Made by a program: the position numbers and the translations under genes
Source: Arma custos
Taxonomy: Eukaryota; Arthropoda; Insecta; Hemiptera; Pentatomidae
Length of the DNA stretch: 64,000 nucleotides
Assembly: GCA_037127475.1 (NCBI GenBank)
Contig: CM073765.1
Location: forward strand, 71,996,165-72,060,164
Direction: 5' to 3'
Notes under the pieces: generated by a model
What the model saw: the letters and a program-made list of their open reading frames with translations, nothing else
Database searches by the model: none
Told to the model about the DNA's origin: nothing
Part shown: positions 51,315 to 63,789 of the stretch, one piece after another
Layout of the letters: the number at the start of each line of letters is the position of its first letter
Position numbering within the stretch: position 1 is the first letter of the stretch

Positions 51315-51550
51315 ACTATCTAGGGGTACTACATTTTTTGTATGATATGAGATAAAGGCAAGTAGAGAAACTACCAACAGGTCGTGCTCAAAAAACATAT
51401 TCATAACGAAGGAGCATTGAGAATTTCGGATGTACGGGTGAGATATGAGAGGAATTCGATGGCTTAGCGGAGCCCCGAAGCTCTACTCCGTAAGTCCAAC
51501 ACAGGTCTTATAATAGTGAAGTATGTGAGCATTTTGTAATTAACAATCTA
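51315..51550 (-). mobile_element. Jockey-type LINE relic
   Basis: Reversed blocks GGCAAGTAGAGAAACTACC, GAGAGGAATTCGATGGC and GAGCATTTTGTAATTAAC match 15500-16330. Confidence 0.7.
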
Positions 51551-51554
51551 CCTG

Positions 51555-51715
51555 TCCGACCGTATTACATACAGTACAGTCTCTACCATGTACTGTTCAG
51601 TCTCTACCGTGTACTGTACAGTCTCTACCATGTACTGTACAGTCTCTACTGTGTACTGTACAGTCTCTACCATGTACTGACCAAGGCTTTCTTGGGATGT
51701 AGTTGTGTAGGTTTT
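51555..51715 (+). repeat. SINE-A tail with 21-bp tandem expansion
   Basis: The unit CAGTCTCTACCATGTACTGT(A), normally single in the SINE tail, starts at 51577, 51598, 51619, 51640 and 51661, an exact 21-bp period. The usual end, TGTAGTTGTGTAGGTTTT, follows. Confidence 0.85.
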
Positions 51716-51869
51716 CTTTCCCTAAATTAACTTGTATTATATTCTCAAATGTGTTCCAGAATGTTATCAGGAGCGACTTTTACCCTTATTATAAAAAGAC
51801 AGATATGGAGATAGAAAGAGAGAGAGTGAGAAAAGGCTATGCGGTGAATGAGTTTTATCTCAGACTAAT

Positions 51870-51970
51870 ATCTCCCTGCACAAAGTTTGTCTTAAATAAA
51901 GTAGAGTCTCTACTATGTACTGAACCCAACACCTTCATAGGTTGGAGTTATGCAGTTTCCCTCCTTCGTC
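51870..51970 (+). repeat. SINE-A tail fragment
   Basis: CTCCCTGCACAAAG, GAGTCTCTACTATGTACTGA and CATAGGTTGGAGTTATGCAG. Confidence 0.7.
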
Positions 51971-52618
51971 AATAAATGTAATTTATATTCTAAAATATGT
52001 TTTGGAAATGTTATTGTTATTAGACTCTTCATTATTACACAAAATGAGGTATAGAGATAGGTATGTAGATGTATATTTATCAAAGCTACCATTCGGGTTG
52101 CCGTTCATAACAATTATACCTTGTTTTATATAACATAAATGTCCATTTGACAAACACTAAACTAATATTTAATCAATCCTAGCCATGTCTTGCCCCTAGC
52201 GACGATGTCAACGTTCTGTTTATAACTGGACTAGAGTCCTCAACTGGGCGGGAACGGTTTGATTGTGAGGAAGCGGAGGACTGCAAACAAGGGGCAAAGA
52301 GCTCTTGGTCGAAAGCCAATTAACAACGACTGTTGTCCACGTCAGTTGGGGATAACTAACACTAGCCTTTAGTAATTAACCCTTTACTTAGCAATCCATA
52401 GGAAATGAAACCGTTTAGTTCAATTTATAACTATAATAACTATTCAGATACGATTAACAATTAGTGGGTTGAAATAATTATACTATTATATCCTATGTTC
52501 TATCTTTCTTCTCCTAAAACCGTTAAAGAAACAAAAAAAAACAACATAATATGGTGTAATCAAACAGAAAAACGGTTATAAAAGTCCAGGGAATAAGCTT
52601 AAAAACGACAGAGAGCCA

Positions 52619-52619
<1 letters not shown>
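51971..52619. other. Non-coding DNA
   Basis: A GC-richer islet at 52185-52370 has no gene or recognised repeat. Confidence 0.4.
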
Positions 52620-53454
<835 letters not shown>

Positions 53455-53600
53455 CGAAACCTGCAAAGGAAGTCGAAAAATTAAATCTTGGAATTAAAAT
53501 TGATAATAAGGTAAGTGTGCTTGTCTTTTCGGATGATCTAGTTTTATTGGCAGAGACCAATGGAGAATTACGAAGAATGATTGGAGTTGTGATTAGAGAA
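53455..53600 (+). pseudogene. LINE reverse-transcriptase palm fragment
   Basis: In one frame it reads LNLGIKIDNKVSVLVFSDDL followed by VLLAETNGELRRMI. FSDD stands at the (F/Y)ADD catalytic position of LINE reverse transcriptases, followed by the usual hydrophobic strand and helix. It is a short relic with no flanking domain. Confidence 0.65.
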
Positions 53601-54584
53601 ACAAAGTGTGGAACTTAAGATAAATATCAACAAAAAAAATTGTTGTTATTATTATTGTTATAGATCCTGATAGCCTCAAGTAAAAGTATATTTTAGCGTT
53701 CAACTGATAAAGAATATAACTTACGCGTAAGGCGATCATCGGATACCGGATACAAGTGATTCCACATCTCAACTTAAATGAATTATCTTCCCTAGGCAAA
53801 TTATTGTATCTTTTGCTCTACTTTCTTCTCAAGGTACACACGTATCTCATTGTATGACATTGTTTACATCCGTTCAGGAACCTCCATCGTTATGTTTTTC
53901 TTTTCGGGAAGCCCGCAACCACTGGCGAACAGTTCTTTTCCCCTCCCTCTGCATACATTCGCCGACGTATCCCCCAAGAACAGGAAACCTGCTAAAATAT
54001 AGCGCCGTCCAATAAAGGTTGTCAGTCGGTTTGTTCATACCCCGGAGGGAGGGGGAGGAGATTTATTCCGGCTATAAAAGGAAACGAGTGGTAACTTGTA
54101 TCTTCTCTTGTTGGCGGAGTCACTTCCTTTATTCCTGGAGATGGTTTATGACTTCTGGTTTATATGAAGCGCTAGTGTCCTCAATCCTTTGTGCTCCGCA
54201 TGCGATACATAGCAACAACAAGGATCAAGTTGGAGTTTAAGATATTGCGCGGCGTACCTTATCATCTGTATTAGTTTCAGAAAGATAAAAGTTGGCGTTG
54301 TAGATTCAACGCAGGAGATAAAACTACGATGCTACATCGGGAGCTCTAAATTTTGCCTATTCAGGTTTAATTTATAAGTGTAAAACCCTTCCTATTTAAT
54401 AGAAAATTTAATAATAAATACTGCTAAAACTTATCCGTTTCGAGATGTAATAAATTAAAATACTTATATTTTTGGCTATTGCACTGCTTTTATACGTGCT
54501 AAATTTAGCAATACAAATCCTTGTACCCTTAAAAACAAATAAAAATGAATACATAAGAACTAATTAAAAGCTGTGGCAATATAA
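53601..54584 (+). promoter_or_regulatory. Non-coding region with a strong TATA site
   Basis: GGCTATAAAAGGAAACGAG at about 54070-54088 is a consensus TATA box in a GC-richer islet (54000-54240). A 73-codon frame around it has no recognised content. No downstream gene could be confirmed. Confidence 0.35.
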
Positions 54585-54738
54585 CCAATTGGTTACAATG
54601 TTCTGAAGGATTCTGCGCGTGTTAGAGGTTATACTGTTTCAATGGCAACGGCCACGCAGGGAGGTGATTCGCCAAGACCACGCTCATCTGTCAGGTTTAT
54701 CCACAATTAGCAGTAACCACTTCAAAGAGGCTAAGGTG
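54585..54738 (-). repeat. SINE-A fragment
   Basis: GTTATACTGTTTCAATGGCA, CACGCAGGGAGGTGATTCG and CCACGCTCATCTGTCAGG. Confidence 0.65.
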
Positions 54739-54841
54739 ACCTCCAGAACGTTCTTAAGATCCCACACTGTCCATTCGTGTATGTCAAACGATTGTATATA
54801 CAATGTACATTTTACATTTGATTTATTAACTTATTTTTGAG

Positions 54842-55010
54842 GGGAGTGGAGTAACTCAGTGTTTAGAGTTTCTGTGCCGAAGGACTCGGTTTTTCAAATC
54901 TAGTACACATCACTTCCCTTTATAACCACCGTCCTAGAAACAGTACAGCCTCTAGCATGTACTGAACCAAACACCCTTTGTGTGCTGGAGTATACAGTTT
55001 TTCTATAATT
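54842..55010 (+). repeat. SINE-A copy with internal deletion
   Basis: The head (GTGGAGTAACTCAGTGTTTA) joins almost directly to the 3' half (CACTTCCCTTTATAACC; ACAGCCTCTAGCATGTACTG). The central body is missing. Confidence 0.7.
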
Positions 55011-55884
55011 AAGTTCTGAAACAGTTAAAAAAATTTGTTCATATAATTTAATAATATAATTGTTATAACTACCATCCATGGGTTTTAGTGGCGCAGTTAT
55101 TTATTATTTTTATTTTCCTAGTTATTCTCGGTTTGCATATTTTATATTTCAAATTTTGTAATTGCTTTTATTTAAAACATCGACTCTGAACTCTGTAAAA
55201 TATTTTTAATAGTTCATATAGTATGCCCTAGCTAGTTCGATACATATATATATATATATTATATATATATATATTCTCTCACTCAATAATACTCCTTTAG
55301 ATTCAGCAGAGTCTCATGTTGGATTTATTTAAGAAATAAGACAGGAACGATATATCTTTGCGGTAAGTGTAGACTGCTATTAACCGATTTGAATTTTCCC
55401 AGTTATTGCCGACTATTTGCTGAGTAGGGTTATGTTATCGCCCTAGTTGGAGGGAAGCAGACAGTTTTAAACTTTTTACAGACGGGAATGTTATTAGCCC
55501 TACGGAGGGACGAATGGCTTCTCCCGCGGCTTTTATGGATCTCGCTTCTTGCTTCTTTTCTTCTTTCTTTTTTTCATTTCATTGACAATGGCGGCTTGGA
55601 GGGGGGCGGGTATTCTTCTTTCACCCCCCCTCCTCAAAGACAGTTATTTGCAAGAGCTTGGGGACCCGGACTCGGTTCAGTGGAGAACAGCTTTCCAGTC
55701 TAGCAATGCCTTTTCTTATCCCTTTTCCAGAATCGATAATGTATCAGTTTTTATTTTTTATCTTAAACCCAAGTAAACAATTAAAAGTATAATATTAAAG
55801 AAAATTTGATTGAATTTATCCGTTATCAATTGATATTTGAAAAATAAATAATGTTCCAACATATTTACTATATTTGTTAAGATA
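55011..55884. other. Non-coding DNA with (TA)n and a GC-rich islet
   Basis: (TA)n at 55243-55275. The islet at 55480-55680 has overlapping 71- and 75-codon frames, one with a hydrophobic start (LLWISLLASFLLSFF), but no splice or homology support. Confidence 0.4.
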
Positions 55885-56400
55885 TTAAAGTGAGCTGAGT
55901 AAACCAGTTTGCAGGGGCGTAGTTATGCTAAAAGTCCCGGGTTCAAATCCAGCTATAATAGATAAATTATATGTTGAATAATATTAATTGACCTTGTATA
56001 CGTGAGGAAGAAAATGGTCTCTATGGAGGTATAGAAAATTCTCTATATAGGGAGGACTTTTTATTGGCAAGCCAACGTTTCGACCCACATTGCAGGTCTT
56101 CTTCAGGGCTAGTAGGGTTGACACTGACAGCTAGTCTAAGAGAATTTTCTTGCCCTCCACCCTTACCATTTTCTTCCTTAGATCAACTATAAATATTTGA
56201 GAGCGCCGGATGGACACAGTCTAGACATTCCTGGTGCTCACCCAACCTCTGTAAAGTGAGAGGATAACTTGGCAGTGAAGTATGATATCCGACAAACAGC
56301 TTCTCCACACAAGCGTTGTCCTTTAAACAGTAATGTTCCTACCCTCTACTTAGCCTAAGAACCATCATGGATTTTTTACAGGTTATGTTATTAACACCAG
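55885..56400 (+). repeat. SINE-A copy split by a Penelope-type fragment
   Basis: The tRNA-like head (to GGGTTCAAATCCAGC, about 55966) and the body/tail (from about 56195, CTGGTGCTCACCCAACCTC) are separated by some 200 bp. That insert holds, reversed, GCCAACGTTTCGACCCACAT and GCAGGTCTTCTTCAGGGCT, flanked by GAGGAAGAAAATGG and CCATTTTCTTCC-type ends. Confidence 0.65.
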
Positions 56401-57189
56401 AACAATGAAGATTTACCATATACCTTTATTTCTACCAATCGGTCAAAATGACCGGTTTGTTTGTTGAATTAAGTAAAATAGTAGAATTCAAGAAATAAAA
56501 CTATAAATTCATAAGATAATTTAATTTTAAAGAAAATAAAATATATTTCATTCATATATTCTAATTACATAATATAAAGAGTAGTATCAACATAGCATAA
56601 AGAGTAGTGCGTGTTGCAACTTGCAACTATACACGGCAAGCAAAATTGAAATTTTATATATTACATTTACACAAATTTACGCATAATAAATTGAAAACAC
56701 AGAATTATGGAATTCAGGGAATTTCCCAGAGTTATAAAAGCATAAAAACTCCGAGAATACAAAACATGTATTCATGATATTTTCACGACCGGTTCGTATA
56801 TTTAGGTATAACACATAAATATATCTCTGAAAATTAGAAGCGTAAGAACAAAATAATTTATAATATTATTGTATAAACAAATTGAATGTAAATCATGACA
56901 TTATCGTTAAATATTAAATAAGACTTAAAGAGGAAATGTTACAAATAAATGAGGCAATCGGTCATTTCGACCGCTTCGTAGTTCTAGTGTTGAAGAGTAA
57001 AAAAATATTTCGTATAATTTAATAATTCAATGGACAGATGGATCAGCACAACAATAAATGCACATATTCTTGAAAGGAAGAGTATAAATCAACGACTTGA
57101 ATTTAGTTCTACTTGTAAACCTATATTTAGTGGAACTAAAAGTTAAATAATTCCTATAATTTATTTTATTTTTATATGATATAAATTTT
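56401..57189. other. AT-rich non-coding DNA
   Basis: GGTCAAAATGACCGGTTTG (56432) and GGTCATTTCGACCGC (56960) are similar palindromic blocks. No gene. Confidence 0.4.
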
Positions 57190-57330
57190 TAAATATTTTA
57201 TTTGAAAAGAAAAGATATGGCCAGGACCGGGACTCGAACCCGGGACCTTCACCTCTCCGTGGTGAAGGTGAAGATCCCGGGTTCGAGTCCCGGTCCTGGC
57301 CATATCTTTTCTTTTCAAATAAAATATTTA
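57190..57330. repeat. 141-bp palindrome of two tRNA-like SINE-B ends
   Basis: Perfect 56-base arms (57190-57245, 57275-57330) each carry TCCCGGGTTCGAGTCCCGG, a tRNA B-box/T-arm sequence, then TCCTGGCCATATCTTTTC and an A/T tail. The centre is CCTTCACC...GGTGAAGG. Confidence 0.8.
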
Positions 57331-57539
57331 AATAATTTCTATTGGGCCGTTTTACAAAGGAAATTTCCTACTTTATTATTTCTAAAATTCAAAGTTATTT
57401 TAGAATTATTGAAATAGTTTGTAAATTTCAAAGGAAACTTCTGTTTTTTACTGTTTATATTTATAGATGGTAATACACAGAAAACAATGATAATATTTAA
57501 ACTTTAACAGTTTGATAAGTTTAAACTTGGGCACGGAAG

Positions 57540-58015
57540 CCTAAGGCACAAGACATATTACCACCGGGATTCGCCGTTGGTTTGAGAAATTTCTAGCTGG
57601 GGAAACTGATTATATTAATAAATAAATAATTGATTCATAAATAATTAATTTATCCTTTGCAACCAGAAGTGGAATCATCACATCCGCATCGTAATACATA
57701 CTGCAGAGATGTTGATATAATGAAAAAACTTATCAAAGCACAACCTGCCTCGGTTAATCGGAAGGGACCTAAAATCTTACTGGAAAAAGCCAGAGCTCAT
57801 GTTTCACGACAGACAGCGAATAAACTAAACGAGCAGGGTTACGATGTCTTCCCACACCCAAGTTATTCGCCACACTTACCTCCAATAGATTTCCATATGT
57901 TCAGAAATAAACAAGACAACTTCCATATTTCTGGTATGAAATTTGATAACACGTTGGGAAAAATATATGAAAAATGAGGGTGTGATATTTTGAATATCAC
58001 ATATGATGGTTTAAT
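57540..58015 (+). pseudogene. Mariner transposase relic (C-terminal half)
   Basis: A 106-codon frame (57657-57977) reads VNRKGPKILLEKARAHVS then ANKLNEQGYDVFPHPSYSPH and IDFHMFRNKQ. This is the D,D34D mariner pattern, with the last catalytic Asp kept (PIDFHMF) but the middle one (normally DNARPH) replaced by Glu-Lys. Upstream sequence contains stops. A dead copy. Confidence 0.82.
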
Positions 58016-58019
58016 GAAT

Positions 58020-58570
58020 ATTTAGGATCTATCCTTCGAAAAAATGGGACGCCTGAAGGGGATATAACCCGAAGAACCAGAGAAGGCGGATAGCTGTTGC
58101 CATGCTCAATTCTGTAACGTGGAGTAAAACCATCCTAAAAACTACAAAAAATTATTTTCCATGCTATTATAGCGGCTATAATGTTATATGGATGTGAAAC
58201 ATGGAAATTGAGAAAGGTAAGCCAAGAGAAACTGCTAGTTGCAGAAATGGATTCCAGGAAAACGGCAGCCGGAATTTCTAGACGTGAAAGGATTCCTAAT
58301 TCAGTAGGGCGAGAGATAATGGGTGCTTAGAATACCTATCGAAAAAATCACATTAAAGCGATTAGAGTGGTTTGTACACCTCATTAGTATGGATAATAAT
58401 AGAATACCCATACTGACAATGAACTGGTACCCTGGAGGAAGAAAAAGAAGAGGACGACCGCGAACTTCTTGGATGAACCAAGTCCAGGAAGACATGGCAG
58501 GACATATCCTGGAAAAATTTCAATCTACAATTTGGTTGGAGAAAACCTCAACTTTAAGGAAACTCTAAAT
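58020..58570 (+). pseudogene. LINE reverse-transcriptase C-terminal relic
   Basis: Broken frames read LYGCETWKLRK, then ERIPNSVGREIMGA, then NRIPILTMNWYPGGRKRRGR and PRTSWMNQVQEDMAG (81-codon frame from 58323). This is the standard tail of insect endonuclease/reverse-transcriptase LINE proteins. An in-frame stop near 58329 and others kill it. Confidence 0.8.
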
Positions 58571-59189
58571 AAAAAATATGATGATTCAATAAACTTGTTC
58601 TATTAGTTGGAAAAATTTAAACCCCAATGGACTACATAATGTATCAAGTTGAGAAATTATTCCAACACCCAGCTCAATGAAAATAATTCCTATTTATGTC
58701 CTCTCATAATTCGTACCGATTCTTTGTTTCCCTCTGTGTACAGTAAAGAAAAAAAGTAAATTAAAAACAAATATTGACTTTTAAGAAGTTGTAAAGTTAG
58801 AATTTTCAGTGAAACCTTTAAAACAAAGTCCATTTCTTTTTTATTTTGTTCTGTTGGAAATGAGGAGTAGAAACAACTGGTTAATATTAGTCGGAGAAAA
58901 CAATTACTTTTGCTATAATTAGGAAAGGTTTTTTCTTTTTTCTTTTCCTTTTTCCTTTTTGATGCTTGCGGATAAAATACTAAAGGACCACTTATCCTCC
59001 CTCTCCTTTCTCTTTCCAATTTACTCTTTTATAATTATCCCTGACAAACTTTCTTTTAATGAGCCTATATATATTTTTTTTCGTCCAAATATTTATTTTC
59101 GAAATGAAAAATTATGACCTTTATATATTGTTCAGCATAATAGAAATCCTAAATAAATGTTATATCTTATTTAAATTTAGGCAACGGAT
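58571..59189. other. AT-rich non-coding DNA
   Basis: A 109-codon minus frame (58690-59019) is Lys/Phe-rich low-complexity and not supported as a gene. Confidence 0.45.
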
Positions 59190-59480
59190 TGGCTCAGTGG
59201 TATAGCGCTGAGTTGGCATATCGAAAGGTCCTGGGTTCTAAACCCGCTCGCTAACAGACTTTTCTTTAATCTGTTAGCGGCTGGAGATGGATACTATGGC
59301 ATCTAGGACCCTCCTGGGGCTCGCCCAGCCTCTATAAAATGGTATCCCAAATAAGCGAGAAAATCTGGTGATTCAGCGTGATTTAGGACAAATCACTTCC
59401 CTGCTCATTGTCCATAAAAGTATACCATCTGTATCATGTGCCGAAACCCTCCATAGGTTGCAGTGGTACAGGTTTTTTAT
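59190..59480 (+). repeat. Full-length SINE-A
   Basis: Head TGGCTCAGTGGTATAGCGCT with B box GGGTTCTAAACCC, body CTGTTAGCGGCTGGAGATGG and GGGGCTCGCCCAGCCTC, CTATAAAATGG, AATCTGGTG, and tail GGTTGCAGTGGTACAGG plus T-run. Confidence 0.87.
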
Positions 59481-60554
59481 ATTATTTAACTTTAACTATT
59501 TAAAAAATTTTTTTTTTAAAATGTGATAGTGTCCTTTCCGTGCACAGATGCTGCAGTGATTTGCAGAAGCTGGCAGTTTTGTCATAGTATGTGAATGAGT
59601 GAGCCGAGGGAGGTCCAGTCTTAACCTGGTGGGACAAATTCTTTTTTTTACTTTTTTATTTATTTTTAACGTATTGCATTATTCTTAAACTAGCGACCCA
59701 TCCAAGCTTTGTTCGGGTAATAAAGCTTATTTTGCCTACATAATTTGTAATTTACTTTTTTTTAGTACCGGCCACTAAGGACCACGTGAATGTCATTGGT
59801 TAGGCGAACAAACGCGGCCGAGGACTTTGATTTATAATATGTATAGATTGAATTGATTGTAAAAAAAACTTGTATTTATATAGATTGGAGGTAGTGGAAC
59901 AGAAGGTAATAAACTTTAAAATATATATAACAAATCTTATAATACATAAATTATATATTTATATTGTAAAACGATTGAACAAATGTAGAGTATTTCTTAA
60001 TACAAATGGAATCTTAGTATTTTATAATTATAAAAAATTGAATCCACTCTTATACTAATTTGAATAAATGTTTACCCTTTTCAAAATTCCAATCGAAGGG
60101 TACGAGTAATAAAAATAAATGGAATTCGCTTCTCCCTTCGTTAACTTTCTGGAAGAGGGTGGAAATAACTTTGGAAAGTAAAAAAAAAAATAATGAAAAT
60201 TCTGCAACATTTGCCTTCATTAGTCGAGCTAACTCTGTTTAGAAATAATTTATTTCGACAAGTTCGAAAAGTTCGTTTAACTTTTTTTTTAATGTATTTT
60301 ATAGTTTGTTTATGTGCTATTTAACTAACCTTGAATCCATCATAATGCAAGATTTTTTTTTTAATAACTTCAATTTAAAAATAATATAGAACAACAAAAT
60401 CTTGACAGATACATGAAATACTTGCTAAGGCATCAGTGCAAAAACACTAAACAAAAAGCCAAACTTCTTTTCCTTCAATTTCCATGAAATATCGATATTT
60501 TCGATATTGTTCTTGTTAGGTGTTTTGCCTCTTAAGCGGTAGAATACTTATTAT
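59481..60554. other. AT-rich non-coding DNA
   Basis: TTTAGTACCGGCCACTAAGG (59760) is a short islet. No gene. Confidence 0.45.
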
Positions 60555-60680
60555 CCTGTACCACTAAAACCCGTGAAGGTCTCTGGTTCAGTAAATGGTA
60601 GAGACTCTGTTGTTACATAGACAACAGTTGTGCAGAGATGTGATTATTGTCTGTTTCATCGAAACGTATATATGTCCTCT
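60555..60680 (-). repeat. SINE-A tail fragment
   Basis: CCTGTACCACTAAAACCCGT, CAGTAAATGGTAGAGACTC and AGACAACAGTTGTGCAGAG. Confidence 0.78.
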
Positions 60681-60884
60681 TGCGTCTATTGAATCCTAAA
60701 TGCCATTATCCATGGATCCAGATTGATTCACTGACCTCAAGTCGGATTACGTGGGTGGAAAAGACTCTGATGCATTGGCTCCAAAAGGATTGATTACCAT
60801 TGGAACCATGGATCCCAGCAATGCGAAGTTGGGTTAATACCTACAAGGCTGTTTATTCTTCCTATTTGTCTAGTCAGTACAACT
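60681..60884. other. Non-coding DNA
   Basis: GC-richer, not assigned. Confidence 0.35.
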
Positions 60885-61075
60885 ACATCCTTAGAACGGT
60901 ACTGTTTCTAAGACAACGGTGAATTTACCAAGATTAAACTCAACTTCCAGGTTTTTCCTCCAATGAAAAATCCACTTAATAGAAGCTAAATGATTTTCAG
61001 GGTAAAGTCTGTAGATCCCATCTATGATCATTAATAGATTAAATAATTTGTCTATCACCATCGAATTCGAACAAC
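60885..61075 (-). repeat. SINE-A copy, diverged
   Basis: GTACTGTTTCTAAGACAACG, AGGTTTTTCCTCCAATG, AGATCCCATC and ATTAATAGATTAAATAATTT follow reversed body-to-head order. Confidence 0.65.
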
Positions 61076-62084
61076 AGTTCAGCATTTCAGAGCTTCCTTG
61101 TTTATAAATGACATTGATAAAAGAGTAACAGCAATTCTGGTTTCTATTAATATACAATAAGGAAATACTGGTTCAATATTGAAAATATCGGTATTTCTTG
61201 GAAATCTCACGAAAAGGGGTTTTTCTTGTATGGAATTTTCCCGGTAATGAATTAACAAATATTTTATGCATAATCCGATCTTTAACTTTTCTATATTATT
61301 TTTAAGTTTAATTTATTTTTAAAAAATATTTCTTATATGTTAGAGAATTGAATTGAAATTGACTGCACCCCCAACTATTTCTTCCTTATATTTCTTTTAT
61401 GATGGATTCAAGGTTAGTTAAACAGACCATAAATAAACTATAAAATACTTATTAAAAAAATGAACTTTTCAAACGGAATAAATTATTCCTAAACAGGGTT
61501 AGCTCGACTAATGAAGGCAAACGTTTCGGAATTTTAATTTAATCTTTAATTAGAATGTTGATTTAGGATGGTTCTATTATTCTTTGTTTGGCGGGAAAAA
61601 TGTATAAAAATGGATTAAAAATTGAAAAATGGCTCCATGGCCTTTATGTACTTCTATGTACGGCGGATATTTCCCCACTACATAGAGACAGTAAAGTTAA
61701 AGTAAGTGAAGACATTAAGAATATACCGGAGCTGGGGAGCTTATAGCGACATTAGGGAATAATGTATATTTTTATGATTGTCTTTTATTTTTATCGTTGC
61801 GTTGGGGTTTTAGTGTCTTCTTCACCTCGAGCGGGCATAAAACGGAGCATATCAATGTTTGCCTGATTTGAATTTTTATATTCTCCAACGCCTTCCAGAA
61901 GAAGAGAGGGTCTTCTCAACCCAGCTACTCAGCGATAACTGTGGTTTTATATTCCTGCTCGATAACTCTATCAGAGCCTATTAATATAAAGAAGATTCCC
62001 TATGAGAAGAAGTTTTACCTCTTAGTCAAAGATATATCAAGTGATATGCTAAAATTTTTAGGTCAAAATCGAAAAAAAAAAACT
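61076..62084. other. AT-rich non-coding DNA
   Basis: No gene or repeat recognised. Confidence 0.45.
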
Positions 62085-62290
62085 ACCACAACAGCGTAAA
62101 AAGGGTCTTGGGTTCAGTATGCGGTGGAGACTGTAATGTTTTTGTTCAAGGAAGGTTATAGATCAAGCTCAAACGCCAGATCCCCCCCCTATTTTGGATA
62201 CCAAATTTATAGACTCTGGGTGATCCCCAGGAGGATCCCGGATCCCAAGCCGTTAACAGATTAAAAAAAATCTGACACATTCGGATTAAA
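62085..62290 (-). repeat. SINE-A copy
   Basis: GGTCTTGGGTTCAGTATGCG, AAGCTCAAACGCCAGATCC, GTGATCCCCAGGAGGATCC and CGTTAACAGATT. Confidence 0.78.
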
Positions 62291-62299
62291 ATAAGAATA

Positions 62300-62480
62300 T
62301 AATTGAAATAAGTACCTGACTATGCACAGACTCAGGCCCCCATTTCACGTCCCTTCCAGAGTAAGGCCTAACCAAGGATTTTTAATCCCCTTTAAAAATC
62401 CTAAGGCCAACTGCCATATTACGAAACCGCTATCTGGGGATGGAAGGTTATTATGCTGACTATAACGTAACAGGTGACTC
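62300..62480 (-). repeat. SINE-C copy
   Basis: TACCTGACTATGCACAGACT, AAAATCCTAAGGCCAACTGC and ATTACGAAACCGC align with 18235-18355. Confidence 0.5.
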
Positions 62481-63429
62481 GTAGTAATGAATGTTATTTT
62501 AACCCGTTACCCAATATGTGAACCCCTAAGCTGTTGTTAGGTTATTTATCAGTTTGGCCCCTTATGTGCTAGAATACTCAGTAGCATAATAAACTATAAA
62601 AAAAAATACTGAAGTAAAAAAATATATTTATCTATTTATAAGATGGGTAAAAAAAAAAAAATATGTAGGAAAATATCGTGGAACTTGTTGTTATAACTAT
62701 GATAAAAGCAATAACTTTGGCACTGTACTAGTTCTTAATTTAGTTCTAACACTTCCAATGATTCCTAAGTATAAAATTGTTCGAAAAACAAATTTTGATT
62801 GATATTTTAAAAAAAAAAAGTGTTCTCTCTACGAATATAATAATTCTGAACTAACTTAATATGTTTTTATTTAAAATTCTAGTTGGATTAATAAGTTCAT
62901 TTTATTTATTTATACATGAGAAAAATATAATTTTCTCGTATGTTCTCCGTCTATTTATAAATTTAATAAATAAATTGCCGACATAGAGATTATTTGTGGG
63001 GCTTTGTGCACAAAGAGAGAATCCGGCATGTGATAGGACGGTTCACAAATGATGGCCCCCACAAAAGGCGGAGATGGTTTGCTTTGAGCCCCTTTATTCG
63101 GCTTCCCTCAGCCCCAATTTACAAAACCAATCATACAACCAGCTTCTTTTCGGGCTTGCCAACCCCCCGCCTCAATTCAGGTGTGTTTTTCCACCGCAGC
63201 TATGCCTCAAAGACTTCCCTCCCCTTGTTATAACTCGATATATAGCTGAGGAAATATCTTATTTATTCCACCACATCGTCTTCTCTAGCCCTTATTATGC
63301 TTCCAATGTGTCTCTACATCATTATTTTATTTTTATTTTTAGACTTACGGTTGTGATATTAGTTGAGAATTGAAGCACTTAAAACATTTGAAACAAAAAC
63401 AAAAAAAAAGTTCTAATATTGTGTAATAA
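62481..63429. other. Non-coding DNA with a GC-richer islet
   Basis: Islet at 62990-63240 with overlapping 79- and 99-codon frames lacking recognisable features. The rest is AT-rich. Confidence 0.4.
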
Positions 63430-63690
63430 AACTGTAACACCACAACCCGTAAAGAAAGAGGGTCTGCAGATCCGATACGGTCCATCCATAGCTGTTAACA
63501 GATTAAATAAATAATATACCATAGCTGGATTTGAACCGGGATACTTCACCACAGCAACTCTGCAATATAAAAACTGGCTATAGTGGGCCCTGCTACCTGC
63601 TATTGTTCAATTAGCCCGGCTATTAAAATATTAAATAAATTATCAGCTACAGCCGGATTTGAACCATAACTCAGAGCTCAGTCGTAAGTC
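63430..63690 (-). repeat. Two SINE-A copies, reversed and partial
   Basis: The first (63430-63565) joins tail (CTGTAACACCACAACCCGTA) to head (GCTGGATTTGAACCGGG), with the body deleted. The second (63620-63690) keeps only CAGCCGGATTTGAACC and the head. Confidence 0.72.
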
Positions 63691-63789
63691 ACCCAAATCC
63701 CCCAAGTTACGTAAGAATGTTGATAATCTTTTCCTCTGTTAATGCTATTCTGTATTTAATATTTAAATATTAATATTTATATGATGATT

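Noticed and set aside
57224..57300. Possible genuine tRNA gene at the palindrome
   Set aside because: Only T-arm/B-box halves are present, in mirror image, with no complete acceptor, D and anticodon arms. It is better read as two SINE ends.
58690..59019. 109-codon minus frame
   Set aside because: Lys/Phe/Leu low-complexity from AT-rich DNA, without homology or structure.
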